6,795 nucleotides of DNA from Ruminococcus sp. (GTDB lineage: Bacteria > Bacillota > Clostridia > Oscillospirales > Acutalibacteraceae): NCBI GenBank assembly GCA_022510985.1, contig JAFLSL010000060.1:1-6795 (forward strand), in the 5' to 3' direction. Both the position numbers and the translations under genes were made by a program. Each line of letters starts with the position of its first letter. Positions within the stretch are counted from its first letter, which is position 1. The notes below the pieces were generated by a model. It was not told the origin of the DNA. It did not search any database and saw only the letters and a program-made list of their open reading frames with translations. Of this stretch, positions 1 to 5,968 are shown piece by piece.

Positions 1-2904
1 GAATATATGAAAGCTTTTTATGACGAACTGTTTGATACGCTCGGTGCAAAAGGAGTTATTACTTGTGTTGCTTCCGGTAATGAAGCAACGGACTTAAACG
101 GTGTAAACGATCCCGAATCCCCATTTTACGACGACGGATTTTATAGCCTTCCTGCGTGCAGCGACAGCATATACTGCATAAATGTAACAGCAGGTACCGA
201 AAAAGATAATCTCGCGAGTTTTGCCAACTATGGGGATAAATATGTTGACGTTATCGCCCCCGGCACAAATATACTCTCGACAGTTTCCTACAATTGTTTT
301 AACCCGACAATATATGACGAAAGTGAACGAGAAAAGCTTTGTGCTTTTTATCAAAATTTTGACGGAGAACTTAAAAGTACAGATTTCGGATATCCGAGTA
401 TCGTAACCGAAATAGGAAGTCAATATGTCCTTTCAAAAAAGCTTAAATTTGAGCAGTCAGATTCTTTCTTCGGACTTTCGGGTAAAAGCCTGAAAATCTC
501 AACAGGTAATAAAAAGTCAGGAAAAAATCAATTTTTTGCTTTTGAAATTCCGTTTACTATTAATGAAGAAGATAAGAACTACAGTATAAGTTTTATGGGC
601 TCAAGTCCGTCGGAAACTGAAGGAATAGTTTTTGATGTTCCCTTTGATTACGACACTTCGAATATAATAAGTGATATCGAAGACGAATACCAGGAGTGTT
701 ATTTCAGTGGTGAAGATTGTTGGAGCCATGTTGTTTATAATGCGAAGACTTCTTCTTCGGAATATGAAAAATCCAAGGAAAGAAAGCTCGTTGTCGCTCT
801 TTATGGCGAAGGTGATTTTATAATTGACGATTTTGCCATAAGCAGTCAGTCCGTATCCTCAGATGAATTCGGAAAATATGATTTCTATTCAGGAACTTCT
901 ATGGCGACTCCCTTTGTTACAGGAGCGGTTGCACTCATCGAAAACGCTTATCCCGAGGCAACTCCTCTTGAGGTTGTAAACATCATTAAAAATTCCGGCA
1001 GAGTTTCCGCTGAACTTCAGGGGAAAGTTAAAAACGGAAGATGCCTCTCACTCGATACTACCGATAAATTATCGCCGATGATTATTAAGGCTGACTATAA
1101 TGATGAAGGAAATATTGAAGTTACGGGATTTTTCAGCGATATAACATCCGTTTCCGTAGACGGAAAGAATGTGGAGATTGTAAGTCAGGATTCTGAAAAA
1201 ATTATTATTAAGGACAACGGATACAGCACCTATAAAGTTAAAATAAAAGTTGAAAATGCTAACGGCAGTGATGAGCTTGAAACCTTACTTCTCAACAAAA
1301 AGTCTGTGGAAAAGACAAATAAGGTAACCGGTACTCCTTCTGATACAAGTACGGCTATTATGGTTCCGGCAGGGGATAAGGCATATTTTATTGATACATA
1401 TTACGCAACAATCGGAGTTCTGAATACAAACTCACCAAAGCAGAGTTATAGCTTTACCGATGAAATGTACACAATAGATTTGCAGTCGTTCTTCGGCAAC
1501 GGACCGTATACAATAACATCTGCTGTTTATTATAATTACAGGATTTATTTTACAGCAGTAAATTCTATCACAAGCTCTGACCAGAGTTATGTTCTCGGTT
1601 ATGAAACAATGCTGGGTTACTATGATTTAAACCGCGGACGTACAAGAAAGTTCTGTGCTCTTCCCGATGAATGTTTGACAGGTTCAACTCTTGCGGTTTT
1701 AAATGACAGTCTTTATCTTATCGGCGGCTATGATACCAACGAATTATCATACATAGACAGTATGTATAAATTCAACTTTACAGATAACGTGTTTGAAAAG
1801 ACAGAGTATAATCTTCCCGAGGCGAGAGCATATACAAGCTTTATTCAGTATAACGATAAGCTCGTTGGATTCTATGGTGCGGTAGAAAGCGGTAAAATGC
1901 CTTCCGCAATTGTATTTGACGGCTCAGGCTGGAAAACATCTTCCCTTAATTTAGAAAGCACCGACTGCGATACTCTCGTATATTCTTCTGAAAAAGTTGT
2001 AAAGAATTACTACGGTAACCTTGGAATTGACAAAGACGGCGTGTTCTGTAACGGCTCATTTGTACAAGGTTACGGCGATACATTTACCTATGATGTCGAG
2101 AATGATAAGATAATCGAGAGCGATTTTTGCTATCGAAAGAACCTTTCTGACGCAAGACTTGTCGGTACAACTGTTCCTGGTGCATTTGTTGGATTTAATA
2201 TAATTGAAATCCCTGATTTTGATTACGATGATGACTTTGATTTCTGGAGCAATAGTATTTCCTCGTCTTACTACATACCGGATTTTGATTCGTCATTTAG
2301 CACAAGTACAGTTTACTCTTATCTTATTGAACTTGATAACACTTCTCACTACCCGGCCGTTCCGACAGAACCCGTAACCGAGCCTGCTACAACCGAGCCT
2401 ACCACCACTGCTCCCAAACCTGTTTCGCCAAAGATTTCTTCAACCTCAGTTTCGCTTAAAGCAGGAGCAACCAAAACACTTTCGGTGACATACGGAACAG
2501 TAAAAAGTTGGAGTACATCAAAAAAATCTGTTGCAACTGTAAGTAATGGCAAAATTACAGCGTTAAATAAAGGAACTGCAACAATTACCGCAACCCTTTC
2601 AAACGGGCAGAAATTAACTTGTAAGGTTAACGTAACTTCTGCACCGACTATTAAGGTCGGCAACAAAAAATTTGTTAAGTCTAAAAAATATCCGCTTAAG
2701 AAAAACAAAACCCTGAAGATTAAAATCAGCGGAAAAGCAAGCTCTGTTAATAATGTTTATAAAACATCTAACAAAAAGGTTGCTAAGGTCGTTTCAAAAG
2801 CTTCCTCTAAAACCGTAAAAATTAAGGGATTAAAGAAAGGTAAAGCAAAAATTACAATTAAAGTAAACGGTGTAGCCTTTAAGGTGAATGTTAAGGTGAA
2901 ATAA
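1..2904 (+). CDS. Secreted subtilisin-family (S8) serine peptidase, multidomain, 5'-truncated by window edge
   Basis: This is the C-terminal part of a large S8 protease, probably exported and cell-surface or extracellular. The frame is open to base 1, so the first visible Met (base 7, residue 1 below) is internal. The signal peptide and the catalytic Asp and His are off-window. Seen: VASGNE (N25, oxyanion Asn), VDVIAPG (84-86) and GTSMATP with catalytic Ser298. In subtilisin the APG Pro and the Ser are about 20 residues apart; here they are 213 apart, so an inserted module of about 190 residues fills 95-290 (cysteines at 97, 112, 231, 238; beta-rich look). After the protease core: an IPT/TIG-like Ig fold (about 355-428), a kelch-like propeller region (about 435-735, with LIGGYD at 571-576), an acidic patch with two IPDFD motifs (735, 757), a Pro/Thr/Glu linker (783-809), a BIG2 domain (810-878) and a Lys-rich Ig-like tail (881-965). 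No LPXTG or dockerin is visible. S8 identity is certain; the accessory domain names are inferred from motif pattern only. Confidence 0.93.
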   Translation, partial: EYMKAFYDELFDTLGAKGVITCVASGNEATDLNGVNDPESPFYDDGFYSLPACSDSIYCINVTAGTEKDNLASFANYGDKYVDVIAPGTNILSTVSYNCFNPTIYDESEREKLCAFYQNFDGELKSTDFGYPSIVTEIGSQYVLSKKLKFEQSDSFFGLSGKSLKISTGNKKSGKNQFFAFEIPFTINEEDKNYSISFMGSSPSETEGIVFDVPFDYDTSNIISDIEDEYQECYFSGEDCWSHVVYNAKTSSSEYEKSKERKLVVALYGEGDFIIDDFAISSQSVSSDEFGKYDFYSGTSMATPFVTGAVALIENAYPEATPLEVVNIIKNSGRVSAELQGKVKNGRCLSLDTTDKLSPMIIKADYNDEGNIEVTGFFSDITSVSVDGKNVEIVSQDSEKIIIKDNGYSTYKVKIKVENANGSDELETLLLNKKSVEKTNKVTGTPSDTSTAIMVPAGDKAYFIDTYYATIGVLNTNSPKQSYSFTDEMYTIDLQSFFGNGPYTITSAVYYNYRIYFTAVNSITSSDQSYVLGYETMLGYYDLNRGRTRKFCALPDECLTGSTLAVLNDSLYLIGGYDTNELSYIDSMYKFNFTDNVFEKTEYNLPEARAYTSFIQYNDKLVGFYGAVESGKMPSAIVFDGSGWKTSSLNLESTDCDTLVYSSEKVVKNYYGNLGIDKDGVFCNGSFVQGYGDTFTYDVENDKIIESDFCYRKNLSDARLVGTTVPGAFVGFNIIEIPDFDYDDDFDFWSNSISSSYYIPDFDSSFSTSTVYSYLIELDNTSHYPAVPTEPVTEPATTEPTTTAPKPVSPKISSTSVSLKAGATKTLSVTYGTVKSWSTSKKSVATVSNGKITALNKGTATITATLSNGQKLTCKVNVTSAPTIKVGNKKFVKSKKYPLKKNKTLKIKISGKASSVNNVYKTSNKKVAKVVSKASSKTVKIKGLKKGKAKITIKVNGVAFKVNVKVK
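2347..2433 (+). repeat. Pro/Thr/Glu linker with TEP repeats inside the S8 protease gene
   Basis: Residues 781-809 of the visible protein are a low-complexity linker made of TEP/TTEP/TTTAP units. At DNA level the 10-base word AACCGAGCCT occurs at 2376-2385 and again at 2391-2400. Such linkers separate catalytic and binding parts from wall-directed modules in secreted clostridial proteins. The linker marks the boundary between the propeller-like region and the C-terminal BIG2 pair. Confidence 0.7.
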
Positions 2905-2913
2905 AAAGGTTAA

Positions 2914-2946
2914 AAGGTGCAAGTCGATAAAGTCGGCTTGCACCTT
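2914..2946 (+). terminator. Hairpin terminator after the S8 protease gene
   Basis: AAGGTGCAAG (2914-2923) pairs perfectly with CTTGCACCTT (2937-2946). Pairing extends inward through TCGA/TCGG (one T-G wobble) to give a stem of about 14 bp with a 5-base loop. It starts 10 bases after the stop codon. The downstream tract (TTAAAATTTATAT) is only moderately T-rich, so termination may be less tight than at the other two hairpins in the window. Confidence 0.75.
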
Positions 2947-2982
2947 AAAATTTATATACCAATAAACTTAAAGTTTTATTTA

Positions 2983-3011
2983 TTGTGTCATAACATCTTT
3001 TGTGTTATAAT
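2983..3011 (+). promoter_or_regulatory. SigA-type promoter with extended -10 for metY
   Basis: A perfect TATAAT lies at 3006-3011, preceded by TG at 3003-3004 (extended -10). A weak -35, TTGTGT, lies at 2983-2988 with 17-base spacing. Transcription should start near 3018, leaving a leader of only about 20 bases. There is therefore no room for a SAM (S-box) or T-box leader between this promoter and the gene. Regulation, if any, would have to act at the promoter itself. Confidence 0.75.
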
Positions 3012-3024
3012 AATTTAAATTATT

Positions 3025-3032
3025 AAAGGGGG
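3025..3032 (+). promoter_or_regulatory. Ribosome binding site of metY
   Basis: AAAGGGGG ends 7 bases before the ATG at 3040. It supports that start and is consistent with the conserved N-terminus of the enzyme beginning a few residues in. Confidence 0.8.
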
Positions 3033-3039
3033 CATAAAA

Positions 3040-4320
3040 ATGAATTATAAACAAGGTACAAAATGCGTGCAGGCAGGATATACTCCGAAAACAGGAGAGC
3101 CCAGAATTCTGCCTATTATTCAAAGCACAACCTTTAAATACGATACAAGCGAGGCTATGGGCAGACTTTTTGATTTAGAAGACAGCGGATATTTTTATAC
3201 CCGTCTTGCTAACCCGACAAGCGACTGCGTAGCTAAGAAAATCTGTGAGCTTGAAGGCGGTTCGGCGGCTATGCTTTTGTCATCGGGACAGGCGGCTAAT
3301 TTCTTTGCCGTGTTTAATATCGCGTCCGCGGGCGACCATGTTGTCGCAAATGCCGCAATCTACGGCGGAACCTACAACCTGTTCTCAGTAACAATGAAAC
3401 GTATGGGAATTGACTTTACGTTCGTAAATCCCGACTGCAGCGAAGAAGAACTCGAGGCTGCAATTCGCCCGAATACAAAGGCAATTTTCGGTGAAACTAT
3501 TGCAAACCCTGCACTCGCAGTGCTCGATATAGAAATGTTTGCAAAAATTGCTCATAAAAACGGAATACCGCTTATTGTTGATAACACCTTTGCAACTCCC
3601 GTGAACTGCCGTCCGATAGAATGGGGTGCTGATATTGTAACTCACTCAACAACAAAGTATCTCGATGGCCACGCGTCCTCGGTAGGCGGAGCAATTGTAG
3701 ACGGCGGTAAATTTAACTGGCTTGAACACGCCGATAAATTCCCGGGGCTTACAACCCCCGATGATAGCTACCATGGTATCGTTTACGCTGAAAAATTCGG
3801 GATAGAAGGAGCGTATATCAACAAATGTGTCGCTCAGCTTATGCGTGATTTCGGTAGTATACCTTCTCCGTTTAACTCCTTCCTTCTGAATATGGGAATA
3901 GAAACTCTCCACGTTCGTATGCCTAAGCATTGCTCAAACGCTCTTGAAATTGCAAAGTTTTTAAACGCTCACGAAAAGGTTTCCTGGGTTCAGTATTGCG
4001 GACTTGAGGGCGATAAATACTACGAGCTTGGTCAGAAATATCTCCCGAACGGCTCCTGCGGAGTTTTATCCTTTGGCGTAAAGGGCGGAAGAAAAGCTGC
4101 TGAGCAGTTTATGAAAAACCTAAAGCTCTGTGCGATTGTAACCCACGTTGCAGATGCAAGAACAAGCATACTTCACCCCGCAAGCTCAACTCACCGCCAG
4201 ATGACCGATGAGGAGCTTAAAGCAGGCGGAGTTGCACCCGATATGATGCGACTGAGTGTCGGCATTGAGGATGTACAGGACATTATCGCCGATATCGAAA
4301 ATGCTCTTAATTCAATCTAA
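3040..4320 (+). CDS. metY: O-acetylhomoserine aminocarboxypropyltransferase / O-acetylhomoserine sulfhydrylase (MetY)
   Basis: This is a cytosolic PLP enzyme of the Cys/Met metabolism family. By family knowledge it replaces the acetyl group of O-acetyl-L-homoserine with sulfide to make homocysteine, the direct sulfhydrylation route to methionine. At 426 residues it has the usual MetY length, longer than typical cystathionine gamma-synthase or lyase (about 380-400). Seen: YTR (53-55), which contacts the PLP phosphate from the neighbouring subunit in this fold; SSGQ (81-84) phosphate loop; Y108, which stacks on the PLP ring; VDNTFATP with D181, the partner of the pyridine nitrogen; HSTTKY with K206, the Schiff-base lysine; and C-terminal LHPASSTHRQ and RLSVGIED with R404, the substrate carboxylate ligand. 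The gene is single, with its own promoter and RBS upstream and a strong terminator 6 bases after the stop. No sulfur-metabolism neighbours are visible. Other homoserine esters as substrate cannot be excluded by sequence alone. Confidence 0.94.
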   Translation: MNYKQGTKCVQAGYTPKTGEPRILPIIQSTTFKYDTSEAMGRLFDLEDSGYFYTRLANPTSDCVAKKICELEGGSAAMLLSSGQAANFFAVFNIASAGDHVVANAAIYGGTYNLFSVTMKRMGIDFTFVNPDCSEEELEAAIRPNTKAIFGETIANPALAVLDIEMFAKIAHKNGIPLIVDNTFATPVNCRPIEWGADIVTHSTTKYLDGHASSVGGAIVDGGKFNWLEHADKFPGLTTPDDSYHGIVYAEKFGIEGAYINKCVAQLMRDFGSIPSPFNSFLLNMGIETLHVRMPKHCSNALEIAKFLNAHEKVSWVQYCGLEGDKYYELGQKYLPNGSCGVLSFGVKGGRKAAEQFMKNLKLCAIVTHVADARTSILHPASSTHRQMTDEELKAGGVAPDMMRLSVGIEDVQDIIADIENALNSI

Positions 4321-4326
4321 AATAAT

Positions 4327-4363
4327 GACGGCAAGTCTTTAAAGACTTGCCGTCTGCTTTTTT
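4327..4363 (+). terminator. Rho-independent terminator of metY, perfect palindrome, probably bidirectional
   Basis: GACGGCAAGTCTTT (4327-4340) is followed immediately by its exact reverse complement (4341-4354). This gives a 12-bp stem with a TTAA loop, then a run of six T (4358-4363). The convergent gene on the minus strand ends at 4397. Read on that strand, the same hairpin is followed by ATTATTTTA, so it can plausibly stop both transcripts, though more weakly leftward. Confidence 0.9.
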
Positions 4364-4396
4364 CGATTTCTTTTTTTATTATAATACCCTGAGGTT

Positions 4397-4987
4397 TCAA
4401 TCAATTTGGTTGTCCGAAATTGCTCTTTGTTTATTTAGAATTGCAACAAGTCTGGGACGGTTAAATCTTTGGACTACAATAAATATGCTATCAAACAATG
4501 CTGCCAGAATTGCCGTTATTAAAAAAACATCAAAACTTCCAAACGGGATTGAAAAGAATAACGATGTAAAGCTTAAAACAACAATCAGCTCGTGAACGAC
4601 TTCTGCGTTGCACATATTGTTGATGATTTCTTCAATGGTATGTACTTTTCCTGAAAATTCAGACGGATCATATGTCATTATATGTTTTTTCCAATTTTTT
4701 ACTTTTAAAAAGCGATATATTTTAGGTTCCCACGACTTCTGTTGAAACCAGCTCCATTTATAATTATATTTATTTTTAAAAACAAGAAAAAGAATAGGAG
4801 GGGATATAAAGCGGATTAGTAAATGATAGGCAATGACGCCGAAAGTAATTGCACATGAAAATAGCCATTGTATATGAGATGTATAATATAAAATACTACA
4901 TATTACGCAACCGAAAAGTCCAATTAGCATAACTGTTAGCATCATTTTTGGTAACGGGCTGTAATACTCATCTTTTTTTCTTTTCAT
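4397..4987 (-). CDS. CrtO-like membrane protein (glycosyl-4,4'-diaponeurosporenoate acyltransferase family)
   Basis: This 196-residue membrane protein begins with a charged Lys-rich N-terminus. Hydrophobic segments lie at about 15-35, 40-70 (possibly two), 134-148 and 153-172. Motifs recall staphylococcal CrtO, which by family knowledge acylates glycosyl-diaponeurosporenoate in staphyloxanthin synthesis: a KxxxWKxHI element (95-103, here KVKNWKKHI), an AExxH element (A128, E129, H132) and a C-terminal QRFNRPRL (173-180) that closely matches the QRYNRPRL of CrtO. The match is recalled from memory of the family, not computed. No carotenoid genes (crtM, crtN, crtP, crtQ) are present nearby, so the real substrate may be another membrane lipid or glycolipid. 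The start at 4987 is supported by AAGAGGA about 10 bases upstream and a good promoter. The gene is monocistronic, convergent with metY and divergent from the FNT gene. Confidence 0.72.
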   Translation of the reverse strand: MKRKKDEYYSPLPKMMLTVMLIGLFGCVICSILYYTSHIQWLFSCAITFGVIAYHLLIRFISPPILFLVFKNKYNYKWSWFQQKSWEPKIYRFLKVKNWKKHIMTYDPSEFSGKVHTIEEIINNMCNAEVVHELIVVLSFTSLFFSIPFGSFDVFLITAILAALFDSIFIVVQRFNRPRLVAILNKQRAISDNQID

Positions 4988-4997
4988 AAATTAACAT

Positions 4998-5004
4998 TCC
5001 TCTT
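4998..5004 (-). promoter_or_regulatory. Ribosome binding site of the CrtO-like gene
   Basis: On the minus strand AAGAGGA lies 10 bases upstream of the ATG at 4987-4985. The spacing is slightly long but acceptable, and it supports the chosen start. Confidence 0.6.
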
Positions 5005-5015
5005 GATTTTGCTAA

Positions 5016-5044
5016 ATTATATCATACTAAAATATGTTTGTCTA
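5016..5044 (-). promoter_or_regulatory. SigA-type promoter for the CrtO-like gene
   Basis: Read on the minus strand: -35 TAGACA (5044-5039, five of six consensus bases), 17-base spacer, then TATAAT (5021-5016) preceded by TG one base upstream (extended -10). It lies about 30 bases upstream of the start codon. This is the best-matched promoter in the window. Confidence 0.8.
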
Positions 5045-5094
5045 TAAAGTCTGACCGCTTTTTCACATTTAAACTTAACCTCAATTTCATTTTC

Positions 5095-5123
5095 TTTACT
5101 TCCTTATGCTTTTATGTTACAAT
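5095..5123 (+). promoter_or_regulatory. SigA-type promoter for the FNT-family gene
   Basis: TTTACT (5095-5100) is followed after 17 bases by TACAAT (5118-5123), with TG at 5115-5116 forming an extended -10. Transcription should begin near 5130. This puts the in-frame ATG at 5106 upstream of the transcript and supports the start at 5142/5145. The -35 boxes of this promoter and of the divergent minus-strand promoter are about 50 bases apart, enough for separate polymerases or a shared operator; I see no clear operator palindrome between them. Confidence 0.7.
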
Positions 5124-5131
5124 GAAAAAAC

Positions 5132-5140
5132 AGGGGTGAG
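5132..5140 (+). promoter_or_regulatory. Ribosome binding site deciding the FNT gene start
   Basis: AGGGGTGAG aligns with the AGGAGGTGA consensus. It sits 5 bases (from the last core G at 5136) before the ATG at 5142 and 8 bases before the adjacent ATG at 5145. It rules out the longer reading from 5106. Confidence 0.75.
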
Positions 5141-5141
5141 A

Positions 5142-5744
5142 ATGATGAAATTTTTAGAAGAAAGTATAAAATCAATATTAGCAGGTATCGCTATCTCAAT
5201 AGGTGGTATAGTGTATCTTTCCTGTGAGAATAAAGTTGTCGGTGCCGTGCTGTTTTCACTCGGACTTATTGCGGTAGTATCCTTAGGCTTAAGCCTTTAT
5301 ACAGGACGAATAGGTTATGTGCTCGACAATAACAAATCCTTTTTTGCCTATACAATGCTTTCAATTGTCGGCAACGTGGTAGGCTGCATAATTACGGGAA
5401 TTGTTAAATCTCCTGTCGGAGAGGTCGAGAAGATTGTTCTCGCAAAGCTTGAAAAAGCTCCGATTAATCTTTTTGTAGACGCCGTATTTTGCGGAATATT
5501 AATCTACATTTGCGTTGAGATATATAAGAAAAAGAATACGTTTTTAGCAATATTGTTTTGCGTACCCGCATTTATTCTCTGCGGTTTTGAGCATTCAATC
5601 GCGGATACATTCTACATAGTAAATGCTCGTGTGTTTTCAGTAGAGGCACTTGTGTTCCTGTTGATAGTCATTGTTGGTAACGGCGTAGGCGGTCTTCTTG
5701 TTCCTGCAATGCTTAAGCTTGCAAAGCCTAAATCGGAAAATTAA
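5142..5744 (+). CDS. Formate/nitrite transporter (FNT) family membrane channel, compact form
   Basis: This 200-residue, six-helix membrane protein belongs to the FocA/NirC/HSC family, whose pentameric channels pass formate, nitrite, hydrosulfide or similar small anions. Helices are at about 11-28, 33-53, 67-88, 108-128, 133-159 and 167-191. Seen: AGIAISIGG (14-22) in helix 1, the LYTGRIGYV element (52-60) equivalent to the LFTGN Omega-loop region, GFEHSIADTF (148-157) carrying the conserved pore histidine H151, and GNGVGG (179-184) in helix 6. It is shorter than the usual 250-285 residues because the loops and termini are trimmed; no helix is missing. The segment after helix 3 normally containing an Asn-Trp pair reads CGILIYICV (117-125), so the protein is a divergent member. 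An ATG at 5145 is an equally good start. The promoter and RBS exclude the in-frame ATG at 5106. Substrate cannot be assigned; there is no pfl or nir gene next to it. Confidence 0.87.
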   Translation: MMKFLEESIKSILAGIAISIGGIVYLSCENKVVGAVLFSLGLIAVVSLGLSLYTGRIGYVLDNNKSFFAYTMLSIVGNVVGCIITGIVKSPVGEVEKIVLAKLEKAPINLFVDAVFCGILIYICVEIYKKKNTFLAILFCVPAFILCGFEHSIADTFYIVNARVFSVEALVFLLIVIVGNGVGGLLVPAMLKLAKPKSEN

Positions 5745-5760
5745 ATTTTATAAAACAACA

Positions 5761-5802
5761 AGCCGATGAGTTATTGAATTGATATAACTCATCGGCTTTT
5801 TT
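5761..5802 (+). terminator. Rho-independent terminator of the FNT gene, between convergent genes
   Basis: AGCCGATGAGTTAT (5761-5774) pairs perfectly with ATAACTCATCGGCT (5784-5797) around a 9-base loop and runs into six T (5797-5802). The minus-strand Cys-rich gene stops at 5807, only 4 bases beyond the T run. On that strand the hairpin is followed by TGTTGTTTTAT, so it may also terminate the feoB operon transcript. Confidence 0.9.
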
Positions 5803-5806
5803 GTGT

Positions 5807-5953
5807 TCATTTATTATTTTTGCAATATTGAGAACAGCTACTGCATTCACCGCAACAGCCTTTACCGCTTTTTCGATTTTTAACTATCTTTATTATCGCT
5901 AGAATAACAACAGCCGTAATTACTGCCGTCAATATAATATCAGTGAAATTCAT
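5807..5953 (-). CDS. FeoB-associated Cys-rich membrane protein
   Basis: This 48-residue protein reads MNFTDIILTAVITAVVILAI followed by a basic stretch and a cysteine cluster (C33, C34, C37, C40, C44) in the pattern CCGECSSCSQYC. One N-terminal membrane helix (about 4-23) plus a short cytoplasmic Cys-rich tail is the signature of the small proteins found next to feoB in many Firmicutes. The role is not firmly established; the cysteines suggest Fe(II) binding or redox sensing at the FeoB exit. The start is supported by GAGG at 5961-5964, 7 bases upstream. The gap to the feoB stop is only 15 bases, so the two are surely cotranscribed and probably translationally linked. The gene is easily missed because of its size. 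Confidence 0.92.
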   Translation of the reverse strand: MNFTDIILTAVITAVVILAIIKIVKNRKSGKGCCGECSSCSQYCKNNK

Positions 5954-5960
5954 ATTGTAA

Positions 5961-5964
5961 CCTC
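5961..5964 (-). promoter_or_regulatory. Ribosome binding site of the FeoB-associated small gene
   Basis: On the minus strand TTTGAGGTT sits in the 15-base gap after the feoB stop codon, with GAGG 7 bases before the ATG. It shows that this small frame is translated independently. Confidence 0.7.
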
Positions 5965-5968
5965 AAAT

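Noticed and set aside
94..423. Minus-strand frame of 109 codons and an overlapping plus-strand frame (221-406)
   Set aside because: Both lie inside the S8 protease core, where the main frame carries conserved catalytic-domain motifs.
2376..2400. Direct repeat AACCGAGCCT x2 considered as part of a mobile element or CRISPR
   Set aside because: It is in-frame coding for TEP units of a protein linker, too short and too close together, with no spacer structure.
2349..2708. Minus-strand frame of 119 codons
   Set aside because: It is an antisense shadow of the repetitive linker and Ig-like region of the protease; its Val/Thr-rich low-complexity sequence is what the reverse of such a region gives.
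2640..2904. Dockerin or sortase anchor at the protease C-terminus
   Set aside because: No paired Ca-binding dockerin repeats, no LPXTG-like motif, and no terminal hydrophobic helix are visible.
2905..3039. S-box or T-box riboswitch upstream of metY
   Set aside because: The only hairpin here is the terminator of the protease gene, and the promoter lies after it, leaving about 20 bases of leader.
3385..3930. Two consecutive minus-strand frames inside metY
   Set aside because: They are antisense to conserved PLP-enzyme motifs and resemble no known family.
4347..4595. Plus-strand frame of 82 codons overlapping the metY terminator and the CrtO-like gene
   Set aside because: It begins inside the terminator hairpin, has no ribosome binding site, and is antisense to a gene with family motifs, a promoter and an RBS.
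5106..5141. Longer N-terminus of the FNT protein starting at the ATG at 5106
   Set aside because: This ATG overlaps the predicted promoter spacer, lies upstream of the likely transcription start, and has no ribosome binding site, whereas 5142/5145 has a good one.
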